From: Methanococcoides sp. AM1
GTDB taxonomy: Archaea; Halobacteriota; Methanosarcinia; Methanosarcinales; Methanosarcinaceae
Assembly: GCF_900774055.1 (NCBI RefSeq)
Contig: NZ_CAAGSW010000002.1
Coordinates: forward strand, 124,001-188,000
DNA: 64,000 nt
Reading direction: 5' to 3'
This document shows positions 53,668-62,878 of the stretch, in pieces; positions within the stretch are counted from its first letter, which is position 1, and each line of letters begins with the position of its first letter. The notes under the pieces are model-generated. The model did not search any database, was not told the DNA's origin, and saw only the letters and a program-made list of their open reading frames with translations. A program made the position numbers and the translations under genes.

Positions 53668-55314
53668 ATGACATCTGAAGCTGATGAGAATTTCAGGGCC
53701 GCATGCCGAAAGTTGCTGGATATGGTACTTGAGGGTAAGATATCTGGCAATCTACAGCTCAATGAGGCAAAAAAAGCTGTCAGCAAGGAGTTCAGGCTTT
53801 CTACGCTGCCAAAGAACCCGGACCTGATTATGGTGGGGACTGAAGAGGAGCAAAAAAAGGTGCGTGATACTCTTCGCCGCAAACCGGTCCGTACGATCTC
53901 AGGTGTTGCGGTGATCGCTGCCATGACCTCACCATGTGCCTGTCCTCACGGTGTTTGTGTTCCATGCCCGGGAGGTCCGAATTCTACTTTCAATTCTCCG
54001 CAGAGCTATATGGGAAGAGAACCGGCTACAATGCGGGCCATGCAGCATGAGTATGATCCCTATCGGATAGTCTCAGGTCGGCTGTCCCAGCTAAAACAGA
54101 TCGGGCATGATGTTGATAAAGCAGAGCTTATTGTCATGGGTGGAACCTTTTCAGCCCGGGCTATCGATTACCAGGAATGGTTCACAAAGCGTTGTCTTGA
54201 GGCGATGAACGATTTTTCCGGAACTGGGTGGCGTGATGACGTGCAGCTTATCGGAAAGACCCAGCCTTATGTCACGGTGGAAGATGTGCAGAATGCCAAT
54301 GAGACCGCAGCTATAAGGAATACGGGAATTACTTTTGAGACACGTCCGGACTGGACGGATGTGGGGCACGTGGACCGTATGCTGGCACTGGGTGCCACAA
54401 AGGTAGAGATCGGTGTACAGAGCGTATATGATTTTGTGCTTGAGAGGATGAGGCGGGGGCATACGGTACAGGCTACTGTGGATTCCAACCGCATTCTCAG
54501 GGACAGTGCGCTTAAAGTCGGTTTCCATATGATGCCGCATCTTCCCGGGATGGATTCTGCAAGGGACCTTCGGGGTTTTAAGAAGATTTTTACGGACAGC
54601 AGGTTCATGCCTGATTACCTGAAGATCTATCCCACTCTTGTCACAGAGGGCACACAGCTTCATGAGATGTGGCTAAAGGGTGAGTATGAAGCATTGGACG
54701 ATGAGGCTGCCACGGAGCTCCTCGCAGACATCAAGTCCATACTTCCCAAATGGGTGAGGATGCAGCGCATACAGAGGGATATTCCTTCCCCGCAGATCAT
54801 TGCAGGGGTTAGAAAGAGCAATATCCGCCAGCTTGCAAAAGAGAGGCTGGAATCAAGAGGTGGCAGGTGCAGGTGTATCCGATGCAGGGAGGTCGGTCAC
54901 AATGTCCTCAAGGGCAATGAACCGGATCCGGAAAGTATAGAGCTCACAGTAGAGAGCTATGATTCCTGTGGCGGGAAGGAACATTTCATTTCATTTGAAG
55001 ATATGACGAACGATATCCTGATAGGGTTCCTGAGGTTGCGCTTCCCTAACTCTCCTCACAGGGATGAGTTACAGGATGCTGCCCTTGTGAGGGAGTTGCA
55101 TGTCTATGGTTCCATGGTGCCTGTGGGCAGGGATGCAAGCAGGACCGACTGGCAGCATCGTGGATATGGTGCGGAACTACTGGGGAATGCGGAGAAAATG
55201 GCTTCAGATGCGGGTTATTCAAAGATTTCCATCATCAGCGGGATCGGTGTAAGGGAATACTATCGCAAATTCGGATACTATCGTGATGGTGTCTATATGT
55301 CGAAGGAAATTTGA
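53668..55314 (+). CDS. elp3: tRNA U34 carboxymethyltransferase Elp3 (radical SAM/acetyltransferase)
   Basis: Modifies wobble uridine in tRNA from acetyl-CoA with a radical SAM reaction. The 548 aa contain an N-terminal helical domain, the cysteine region CACPHGVCVPCPGGP (about 91-105), MGGTFSARAIDYQEWF (about 154-169), EIGVQSVYD, a zinc-type cluster CRCIRCREVGH (about 395-405), and a GNAT domain at the end (about 455-548, with WQHRGYGAELL). Length is that of archaeal Elp3. It follows the RFC gene closely. Confidence 0.95.
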   Translation: MTSEADENFRAACRKLLDMVLEGKISGNLQLNEAKKAVSKEFRLSTLPKNPDLIMVGTEEEQKKVRDTLRRKPVRTISGVAVIAAMTSPCACPHGVCVPCPGGPNSTFNSPQSYMGREPATMRAMQHEYDPYRIVSGRLSQLKQIGHDVDKAELIVMGGTFSARAIDYQEWFTKRCLEAMNDFSGTGWRDDVQLIGKTQPYVTVEDVQNANETAAIRNTGITFETRPDWTDVGHVDRMLALGATKVEIGVQSVYDFVLERMRRGHTVQATVDSNRILRDSALKVGFHMMPHLPGMDSARDLRGFKKIFTDSRFMPDYLKIYPTLVTEGTQLHEMWLKGEYEALDDEAATELLADIKSILPKWVRMQRIQRDIPSPQIIAGVRKSNIRQLAKERLESRGGRCRCIRCREVGHNVLKGNEPDPESIELTVESYDSCGGKEHFISFEDMTNDILIGFLRLRFPNSPHRDELQDAALVRELHVYGSMVPVGRDASRTDWQHRGYGAELLGNAEKMASDAGYSKISIISGIGVREYYRKFGYYRDGVYMSKEI

Positions 55315-55465
55315 TCTTTATCTTGCAGATCGATGGGAATGTTTAAAACTGTTGTATTTCTGCATTTCTTCAATACATTTATAATGTGGTTGGATGTATT
55401 TCCTATGAAACCATCATTATGATGTTCGATCGAGACTTTTATAAAAATTACTCGGGGAGGTCAAA

Positions 55466-55813
55466 ATGACCATTGATGATTCCAATGAAGAGATTGTGAA
55501 ACTTTTGAAGGAGATCAGCGGTAAGCTGGACCGTATCCTTATGCAAGGTCCATCTGTGAAAGAGTCGGATGACGGTATCTTCGATGTACTGGATGTAATG
55601 ACTCTGCTCACACTGCCTGATCATCTGCGTGCGACAGCAACAGCGCTATTCGAGCTGGGGTCAGCAACTGCTGAAGACCTCGCAGAGAAAACCCATAAGG
55701 AACGTGCTGTAGAGAGTAATTACCTGAATCAGCTTGTGAGGATGGGGCATGTTGTAAAGAATCGTTCAGGCAGAAAAGTTTACTTTAGTATAGGGGAAGG
55801 TCTGGGCAAGTAA
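55466..55813 (+). CDS. Winged-helix DNA-binding protein
   Basis: A 115-aa protein: a helical N-terminus (EEIVKLLKEISGKLDRIL, possibly a coiled-coil dimer), then a winged helix (about 45-110) of MarR/TrmB style, with TALFELGSATAEDLAEKTHK, a recognition helix near ESNYLNQLVRMG, and a wing RSGRKVYFSIG. ATG 55466 has GGGGAGG 6 nt upstream, and a TATA-like TTTTATAAAAA lies about 30 nt earlier. Target unknown. Confidence 0.8.
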   Translation: MTIDDSNEEIVKLLKEISGKLDRILMQGPSVKESDDGIFDVLDVMTLLTLPDHLRATATALFELGSATAEDLAEKTHKERAVESNYLNQLVRMGHVVKNRSGRKVYFSIGEGLGK

Positions 55814-56007
55814 TTCCTCTTGTGCTTTCCAGAGGCTTATATTATCTACATGTAATATGTATCAATTTTTAAGAATACTCAATAACAGTTTCGTACTAAT
55901 ACAAATCAAGTACATTTGATTTCAACGCAAATCTTCTATGAAATACTATTATATAGAAGTTTATCGTCCTATCTCATAAGAATATTATCTGCTCACAGGG
56001 GATATAA

Positions 56008-56766
56008 ATGGGAATAAGTATTGCAGTACACTCCTCAAAAGGTGGTTCGGGCAAAACCTCCTTTTCGATCAATCTTGCATTTGCTTATGCATCTGCCGGG
56101 AAGAGCGTATGCCTTCTCGATGCCGACCTTAAGGCTCCGAGTCTTTTTAATTACATGTTCCCTGATTCTGATTGCTGGCTGAACGATGTCCTTGAGGGCA
56201 AACGCGACATCATGGATGCGATCGTTGAGGTCGCTGATGGCAGAGTGGCCCCCGGCAAGTTATATGTGGGATATTGCAGCCCAGACATTGATGCAGTTCG
56301 TGATATGTTGGGCAAGGACCGCAAATGGCAATCAAAAGCTCTACAATATATAATGGCTGCAAAGAATAAATTATTCTCTTCCGGCATAGATGTGCTCATT
56401 ATCGATACCGGTCCGGGTGTGGATTTCACATCGGTCAATGCAATAGCTGCAGCTGATTATGTTCTAATGGTGACCAAACCTGACAAATCTCACCAGAAAT
56501 ACATGGAGCAGATAATCGAAGGTATCTATCTTCCGCTCGGTAAGGATTACGGGGTCATTATGAATAAGTGCCATGATAATATGCCGATCCCAATATCCGG
56601 TTTGACAGATCATGATGTTCCTGTTCTGGTCTCAATACCCTGTCTTTGTGATGTTGCCACCAGGACTGATTCAGAAATCCTGACAGTTGCTGATCCTGAA
56701 CATCCTTTCTCAAAAGCTGTTTTCACAGTGATCATGGCTGTCGAAGATTGCCTTTCCAATAAGTGA
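56008..56766 (+). CDS. MinD/ParA-family ATPase
   Basis: A 252-aa P-loop ATPase with the deviant Walker A SSKGGSGKTS (about 9-18), switch I DADLKAPSLFNYMFP (about 38-52), and Walker B-like VLIIDTGPGVDFTS. This family dimerises on ATP to position or load partners. No MinC/MinE or iron-sulfur scaffold motif (CxxC) is present, so the role is unknown. ATG 56008 has GGGGAT upstream. It is convergent with the membrane protein gene, 1 bp apart. Confidence 0.85.
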   Translation: MGISIAVHSSKGGSGKTSFSINLAFAYASAGKSVCLLDADLKAPSLFNYMFPDSDCWLNDVLEGKRDIMDAIVEVADGRVAPGKLYVGYCSPDIDAVRDMLGKDRKWQSKALQYIMAAKNKLFSSGIDVLIIDTGPGVDFTSVNAIAAADYVLMVTKPDKSHQKYMEQIIEGIYLPLGKDYGVIMNKCHDNMPIPISGLTDHDVPVLVSIPCLCDVATRTDSEILTVADPEHPFSKAVFTVIMAVEDCLSNK

Positions 56767-56767
56767 A

Positions 56768-57571
56768 TTACTTATTATTGTCTTCTTCAAGCATGTCCTT
56801 CACGTCATTAACATAGCTGAGGACATCATCATTTTTTGCCTCTTCCACTTTATCCTGAAATGTTTCCGATTCCATGAGTGTGTTCTGGAGTGCCACTATC
56901 AGTAAAAATGTGATCGCAGCTGCTGCAAATGCAAGAGTTGTCCTTTCAATGGGGTAGATGGTTATGACTGATGCAAACATCTGAGGTGGTAGGTCAAAGA
57001 GTATTGCTGCACTTATGCTGCCCGCAAGATGATCTGCCAGGATTGCCATAAGTGCTGCAAGAAGCAGGAAAGTAAATTTGAATATGTTTGCATCCCTGTT
57101 CTTAAACTTGTAATAAAAAATGAGAAATGAGGCAAGTATAACAACATGGAACCATGGATAGTAGTATATGGTCCTTCCTGTTGGTGTGATGTACCAGAGC
57201 AGTATAAGAACTCCAAAAACTGCCATTGCAACTTTTTCTTTTCTTGTGATACAAAGGCCTGCCACTACAGAGGACATTGCTACAAAGAAAGGGGTAAGCA
57301 GATGGAATGTGTCCGGCGTTCCTTCTCCTCTTACTAACGTATGTCCCATAACAGCGGTAAAAGATACGATCATTCCCCAGAACGGACCAAGTATCATCCC
57401 GTTCAATGCACCGAAAGATACTACCGAACTTATCCTTGCTCCCTCTATGCCGATGAGGTTCTCAAAATCGGGAAACCAGCTTGCAAAGTATGTTATTATA
57501 ATGGCTGAAAGAACATATAATGCTGTAAGTTTCCTTTTTTTTATGAGCTGGTTGTATATGTCAATGATCAC
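56768..57571 (-). CDS. Multi-pass membrane protein, possibly ECF S-component-like
   Basis: A 267-aa protein with six hydrophobic helices and a charged C-terminal tail (about 215-267). The motif VSFGALNGMILGPFWGMIVSF (in two parts, about 50-70) looks like the glycine-rich loop of ECF transporter S components, and the number of helices fits. No ECF ATPase or EcfT gene is adjacent, but it could share the EcfAAT module at 22-25 kb. This is inference. Confidence 0.6.
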   Translation of the reverse strand: MIIDIYNQLIKKRKLTALYVLSAIIITYFASWFPDFENLIGIEGARISSVVSFGALNGMILGPFWGMIVSFTAVMGHTLVRGEGTPDTFHLLTPFFVAMSSVVAGLCITRKEKVAMAVFGVLILLWYITPTGRTIYYYPWFHVVILASFLIFYYKFKNRDANIFKFTFLLLAALMAILADHLAGSISAAILFDLPPQMFASVITIYPIERTTLAFAAAAITFLLIVALQNTLMESETFQDKVEEAKNDDVLSYVNDVKDMLEEDNNK

Positions 57572-57696
57572 AATATTCTATTGTTTCCATTATTATATAA
57601 CCCTTTTATGAAACATCTGTCTTTTTTTGCATTTGACTCAAGCGTTCTCATCAGAAATGATATATATAGTCATGGCAATTTAGCGGATTGATAACT

Positions 57697-58887
57697 ATGA
57701 TGTTTATTGGAGAAGCACTAATTGGCGAGGCGCCAGAACTCGCACACGTCGATCTTATGATCGGGGACAAGGAGGGACCTGTTGGACAGGCATTCGCAAC
57801 AGGCATGACCCAGCTTTCAGCAGGGCACACTCCTCTTCTTTCCGTCATCCGCCCGAACTTACCCACAAAGCCATCTACACTGATCGTCCCAAAAGTGACA
57901 GTGAAGAACATGGACCAGGCCTCACAGATATTCGGTCCTGCCCAGGCAGCTGTTGCTAAGGCGATCGCTGATGCGGTGGAAGAAGGAATTGTCCCGAAAG
58001 ACCAGGTTGAAGACCTTGTGATCATCGCAAGCGTATTCATCCACCCACAGGCTGTTGACTACAACCGTATCTTCAGGTACAACTACGGTGCTACAAAACT
58101 TGCTCTTAAGCGCGCACTGGAAAATTTCCCATCCATCGACACTGTGCTCGAAGAGAAGGACAAGTCCTCACACGCAATTATGGGATTCAAGATATCAAGG
58201 CTCTGGGATGCCCCATACCTGCAGGTTGCACTTGACAACCCGAACATCGATGCTATCCTCAATGTGGTCAAGCAGCTTCCAAAGAGCGACCACCTTATCC
58301 TGGAAGCAGGTACACCTCTTATCAAACGCTATGGTGTGGACGTTATTAGCAAGCTGCGTGAGATCAAACCTGACGCATTCATCGTTGCTGACCTTAAGAC
58401 TCTTGATACAGGTAACCTTGAGGCACGTATGGTAGCAGATGCAACCGCAGACGCTATTGTCGTTTCTGCACTTGCACCTATTGCAACACTTAACAAGGCT
58501 ATCGCAGAGGCTCACAAGACCGGTATCTCCGCTGTCATGGACACACTGAACCAGCCAGATCCTGTAGCTATCCTTGAACAGCTGGACGAGCTTCCTGATG
58601 TTGTCGAGCTTCACCGTGCAATTGACATCGAAGAGACCGCTCATGCATGGGGCAGTATCGAAGGTATCAAGGCAGTTGCCGAAAAGCGCAACAAGAAGAT
58701 CCTTGTGGCAGTTGCAGGCGGTGTACGTGTTGACACTATCTCCGCTGCACTCGGTGCAGGAGCTGACATCCTCGTTGTTGGAAGGGCTATTACCAACTCC
58801 AAGGACATCAAGCAGGCAGCTGACCAGTTCATTGAAGGTCTGAACAAGCCTGAGATCGACCAGTTCAGAGTAATGACCGATTTCTAA
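57697..58887 (+). CDS. fae-hps: Bifunctional Fae-Hps: formaldehyde-activating enzyme / 3-hexulose-6-phosphate synthase
   Basis: A 396-aa fusion. The N-terminal Fae domain (about 1-165) condenses formaldehyde with tetrahydromethanopterin and has the catalytic His in [18 protein letters not shown]. The C-terminal HPS domain (about 175-396) is a TIM barrel that in archaea runs in reverse, giving ribulose 5-phosphate and formaldehyde: [41 protein letters not shown]. This makes pentose for nucleotides while recapturing formaldehyde. TATA-like GATATATATAG ends about 28 nt before ATG 57697, so the mRNA is probably leaderless. A second ATG follows at 57700. Confidence 0.96.
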   Translation: MMFIGEALIGEAPELAHVDLMIGDKEGPVGQAFATGMTQLSAGHTPLLSVIRPNLPTKPSTLIVPKVTVKNMDQASQIFGPAQAAVAKAIADAVEEGIVPKDQVEDLVIIASVFIHPQAVDYNRIFRYNYGATKLALKRALENFPSIDTVLEEKDKSSHAIMGFKISRLWDAPYLQVALDNPNIDAILNVVKQLPKSDHLILEAGTPLIKRYGVDVISKLREIKPDAFIVADLKTLDTGNLEARMVADATADAIVVSALAPIATLNKAIAEAHKTGISAVMDTLNQPDPVAILEQLDELPDVVELHRAIDIEETAHAWGSIEGIKAVAEKRNKKILVAVAGGVRVDTISAALGAGADILVVGRAITNSKDIKQAADQFIEGLNKPEIDQFRVMTDF

Positions 58888-58888
58888 G

Positions 58889-58917
58889 CGTGCGTTTCAT
58901 CGCACGTTCCCTTTTTT
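58889..58917 (+). terminator. Hairpin between fae-hps and tpiA
   Basis: CGTGCG (58889-58894), loop TTTCAT and CGCACG (58901-58906) form a 6-bp stem, followed by a run of T to 58917. It ends 15 bp before the tpiA start, so it may terminate or attenuate transcription into tpiA. Confidence 0.6.
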
Positions 58918-58931
58918 ATGGTGGGGTATGA

Positions 58932-59597
<666 letters not shown>

Positions 59598-59632
59598 TGC
59601 TTTAAATGAAGTTATACTAAAAAGAAGTAAGT

Positions 59633-59656
59633 GATGCCTTTTGGCATCCTTTTTTT
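59633..59656 (+). terminator. tpiA terminator
   Basis: GATGCC (59633-59638), loop TTTT and GGCATC (59643-59648) followed by a T-run to 59656. Confidence 0.75.
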
Positions 59657-59663
59657 AAATTTT

Positions 59664-60032
59664 TTATCCTTCAAGGAAATACCATCCGATCAGTAACAGC
59701 AATGAGGAGAATCCTACTTTTATTCCCATGGTAAGTTCCATATGGAGGTTGCGTGCAACCATGTTGGATATTCCGATAGGTGGTGGTGATAACAGGAGTG
59801 CTGCCAGGAACAATGAGATGCCTGATATGTAGTTGTTTACCACAATAATAAGGTAGAGCCCCGAAATACCCAGGTATATTCCAAAAATGGAGATTATCAA
59901 AAGTCCCATTTTGTAGAATCGAAGATATTTTTCGACACCTCCGGGAAGCATATTGGCAGTTTGCAAATTTTCAGTCTTTTTCAAAAGATCACCGCGATCA
60001 GTGTTTAAACGGAATACTAAATTTGTTTTCAT
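59664..60032 (-). CDS. Small membrane protein of unknown function
   Basis: A 122-aa protein with a soluble N-terminus and three membrane helices (MGLLIISIFGIYLGISGLYL, a second about 72-88, and a third at the end). No family is recognised. It begins 10 bp after the tyrA stop and may be the last gene of the aro operon. There is no clear ribosome-binding site, and a start at 59951 (Met28) is possible. Confidence 0.6.
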   Translation of the reverse strand: MKTNLVFRLNTDRGDLLKKTENLQTANMLPGGVEKYLRFYKMGLLIISIFGIYLGISGLYLIIVVNNYISGISLFLAALLLSPPPIGISNMVARNLHMELTMGIKVGFSSLLLLIGWYFLEG

Positions 60033-60042
60033 TGCATAAATA

Positions 60043-61368
60043 TCAGATGGAATCCTGACCCCTTATTCCGCAACCAAGCCCAACAAACAGTTTTTCGATG
60101 TCTTCCTGTACCTCTGCAACAGGCAGATCTCCGAGTATGGTAATGCGGTATGTAACACTAAGCCTGTCATCGGATATGCCTGTGTACGTGTCAATTATGC
60201 TTACAGAGACTATCCTTTCATCGCATTCGACCACTTTCTCGATGGTCAGTGGATCTGCTCCGGCAGGGATCAGGGCTGATATATCCCTGATGGGATGTGC
60301 GAGGTTATCGATCTTCCATTTTTTTAGTTCTGCATCGTTAAGCAACCTGATATTCTCTGTTCTCAGGGACACGGTCCTGTCTCCCTTTGAAAGCGTTACT
60401 GTTCGGGGTGTTACCTTTTCGATGATGCCAACATGAGTAACGCCGGAATAGTTATGCAGAAGTCCTCTTTCTCTTCCGACGGATGCTATCATTTCCTCGA
60501 ACTCGGCTATCTTTGCATTGATCAGCTTATCGGACCTGTGAAGGGCGGATGCCGTATCCTTGAAATGGGCAGCTGCTTCTGTCATCTTTTTACAGAAGGC
60601 TTCTGTGTCCTCTTCCCGGACGATGTTCGAGAGTACATTGCATTCGTTGATGAATGCCTCATGAACTTTGAGCACCTGATCGTTCTTCATCTGGATATGG
60701 GCGTAAAGGTATGGGTTCTGTCCTAATATCCTGCCCACGAAGTCGACCATTATCTCATACACCGGGCTCATGAAACGGCGTGACTTGCTCACATCGAAAT
60801 CAAGGCTTTTGAACGTCGCCCCGATGGTGATGTATGCAAAATGTGTAAGTCCCTGAACCACAGAGACGAACTGATCGTGCTCCTGTGGGTCGATTATCTC
60901 AATATGTGCACCGCTTTGTTCAAAGAGGTCGTGCATGATCGGGAACCATTTGTCACAACGTCCTTTTGTGGGGCTCATTATGACTATCTGGCCCTGTAAT
61001 GTGGGGATAGAAGGGCCGAACATTGGGTGTGTTCCCAGGATCTCCACACCTTCGGGAGCGTATTCTCTCATGGTGTTGACGGGCTCTGCCTTGATGGATG
61101 TCAGGTCCATTATCAGGCTTCCTGATTTCATTTTCGGAGCGGTCTCCTTGATCACCCTTGCAGTGATGTCTATGGGTACGGTAATGACCACGACATCGGC
61201 TTCCCTGATCTCTCTGTCAAGGTCGGTGGCAAATTCCACTCCCATCTGGTCAGCGATCTCGGTCTTGCCGCTGCTTCCCCATACGATCACCTCATAACCG
61301 TGACTGAGGAAGAACTTCGTGAACCACTGCCCCATCCCTCCGGTACCGCCGATTATGAGCATTTTCAT
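60043..61368 (-). CDS. tyrA: Prephenate dehydrogenase with C-terminal FDX-ACB-like domain
   Basis: Oxidative decarboxylation of prephenate to 4-hydroxyphenylpyruvate for tyrosine. The 441 aa begin with the NAD loop MLIIGGTGGMGQWF, then TDLDREIREADVVVITVP, MDLTSIKAEP, LGTHPMFGPS (about 113-122) and VVQGLTHF, all TyrA landmarks. The catalytic part ends near 285. A beta-rich linker (about 300-345) leads to residues 358-441, which read like a ferredoxin-fold anticodon-binding domain (RDISALIPAG, VSIIDTYTG, RLSVTYRIT). The start ATG overlaps the aroE stop (ATGA). Confidence 0.93.
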   Translation of the reverse strand: MKMLIIGGTGGMGQWFTKFFLSHGYEVIVWGSSGKTEIADQMGVEFATDLDREIREADVVVITVPIDITARVIKETAPKMKSGSLIMDLTSIKAEPVNTMREYAPEGVEILGTHPMFGPSIPTLQGQIVIMSPTKGRCDKWFPIMHDLFEQSGAHIEIIDPQEHDQFVSVVQGLTHFAYITIGATFKSLDFDVSKSRRFMSPVYEIMVDFVGRILGQNPYLYAHIQMKNDQVLKVHEAFINECNVLSNIVREEDTEAFCKKMTEAAAHFKDTASALHRSDKLINAKIAEFEEMIASVGRERGLLHNYSGVTHVGIIEKVTPRTVTLSKGDRTVSLRTENIRLLNDAELKKWKIDNLAHPIRDISALIPAGADPLTIEKVVECDERIVSVSIIDTYTGISDDRLSVTYRITILGDLPVAEVQEDIEKLFVGLGCGIRGQDSI

Positions 61369-62177
61369 AATTTCAGGGCCTCCATCACAGTCTTTTTCAT
61401 AACGTTCACAGGAGGCTTCACGCCGGTCCATATACGGAATGCTTCTGCACCCTGGTAGACCAGCATCATGATGCCCGTGACCGGTCTTGCTCCGGCAGCT
61501 TCGGCTTCCCTGAGCAATCTTGTCCTCAATGGATTGTAAACGACATCAAAAACGGTGAGATCGGAATGCATCTGGTCAGCGGTGACGATGGTGTCTCCTA
61601 TGCAGGGGTCCATTCCAACTGTTGTTGTGTTGATGAGTATATCTGTGTCTTCCATGCACCTGTCCAGTACATCCAGCCCGAAGCCGTTGACCTTGCCGAC
61701 CTCTGCTGCGAGGTTCATGGCCCTTTCGGGGGTCCTGTTGGCAATGTTAACCTTTGCACCGGCTTCTGTGAACGTGAAGGCTATTGCCCTGGCAGCGCCT
61801 CCTGCACCGAGTATCAGTACGTTCTTGTCCTGAATATCGACCCCGGCATCTTCGAGAGTCTTCTGTGCGCCGATACCGTCCGTGTTGTAACCTTTGATAC
61901 CGTCCTTAAAATCGATGGTATTGACAGCTCCTATCCTTGCAGCAAGGTCGTCGGTCTCAATAAGTCCGATAGCAGTCTCTTTTAGCGGGACCGTTAGGTT
62001 CAATCCTCCAAATCCCATGGCCTTTGCGCCTTTTAAAGCCTCGCCAAGGTCCTGCTGCTTTACCCTGAATGCATGGAATGTACAATCCATTCCAAGTGCT
62101 TCGAAGGCTGCATTGTGCATGATGGGTGAGAGTGAATGGGCGATCGGATCTCCCATGACTCCGAATACCTGTTTCAT
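61365..62177 (-). CDS. aroE: Shikimate dehydrogenase
   Basis: NADPH-dependent reduction of 3-dehydroshikimate to shikimate. The 270 aa have HSLSPIMHNAAF (about 13-24), LNLTVPLKETAIG with the catalytic Lys (about 59-71), GYNTDGIGA with the catalytic Asp, and the NADP loop LGAGGAARAIAF (about 123-134) with NRTPERA. It overlaps aroD upstream by 4 bp and tyrA downstream by 4 bp, so translation is coupled throughout. Confidence 0.95.
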   Translation of the reverse strand: MKQVFGVMGDPIAHSLSPIMHNAAFEALGMDCTFHAFRVKQQDLGEALKGAKAMGFGGLNLTVPLKETAIGLIETDDLAARIGAVNTIDFKDGIKGYNTDGIGAQKTLEDAGVDIQDKNVLILGAGGAARAIAFTFTEAGAKVNIANRTPERAMNLAAEVGKVNGFGLDVLDRCMEDTDILINTTTVGMDPCIGDTIVTADQMHSDLTVFDVVYNPLRTRLLREAEAAGARPVTGIMMLVYQGAEAFRIWTGVKPPVNVMKKTVMEALKL

Positions 62178-62875
62178 TGAAGCATCTCCAGTGCTATTTT
62201 TAGTTCCTGTACTTTCAACTGTCCGGGTGCTACAGCGCTTGATACGCTGGCATAGGTAAGTTTTGAACCATAGCAGGGTCCTACGATCCGGGTGTGCTTT
62301 CCAAGCTGGCCCATTGCGATGGTGCAGACATTATTCTCACTTAATGTAATCTCGAGCAGGTTTAGAACATCCTGCATGCTGTTCGGCATCACTGCGAGTT
62401 TTGCGATATCGGCTCCTGCCTTTCTTGAACGCTCAAGGATATCCCTGATGGTGGCCTTGTCAGGCGTATTCTCAAAATCATGGGATGATATGATGACCGC
62501 TTTGCCCGCTTCATTAGTCTTTTTTACAAGCCTGTCACGAAGTTTTGGGTTTGCACTGAGCTCTACATCAATTGCGTCTGTGAAGGGAATTATCTCTTCA
62601 AGCAAAGTTATCCTGTCATCTTCTGAGCCTTCCCACTTTCCTCCTTCAGATTGTAACCTATTGGTTGCAATACATGGAAGTCCTGTGTCAGATCTAACTT
62701 TTTTGAGGATATCTTCTGCATCTTCAGGGGCGTTTATCCCGAGCAGGTCAAACCTGATCTCAAGGACGTCAGCACCCTGATCTGCAGCTGCCTTTGCCTG
62801 CATCAGAGGGTCCTCGTTGATAGCTGCAACAAGGGCTGCTTTCTTATCCAGATCGAAATTACCTATGCTAACCAT
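62174..62875 (-). CDS. aroD: 3-Dehydroquinate dehydratase, type I
   Basis: Dehydrates 3-dehydroquinate through a Schiff base. The 233 aa have EIRFDLLGI (about 39-47), the catalytic His in ISSHDFENTP (about 129-138), the Schiff-base Lys in DIAKLAVMP (about 156-164), and a C-terminal GSKLTYASV. It begins 3 bp after the aroB' stop. Confidence 0.94.
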   Translation of the reverse strand: MVSIGNFDLDKKAALVAAINEDPLMQAKAAADQGADVLEIRFDLLGINAPEDAEDILKKVRSDTGLPCIATNRLQSEGGKWEGSEDDRITLLEEIIPFTDAIDVELSANPKLRDRLVKKTNEAGKAVIISSHDFENTPDKATIRDILERSRKAGADIAKLAVMPNSMQDVLNLLEITLSENNVCTIAMGQLGKHTRIVGPCYGSKLTYASVSSAVAPGQLKVQELKIALEMLQ

Positions 62876-62878
62876 GTC

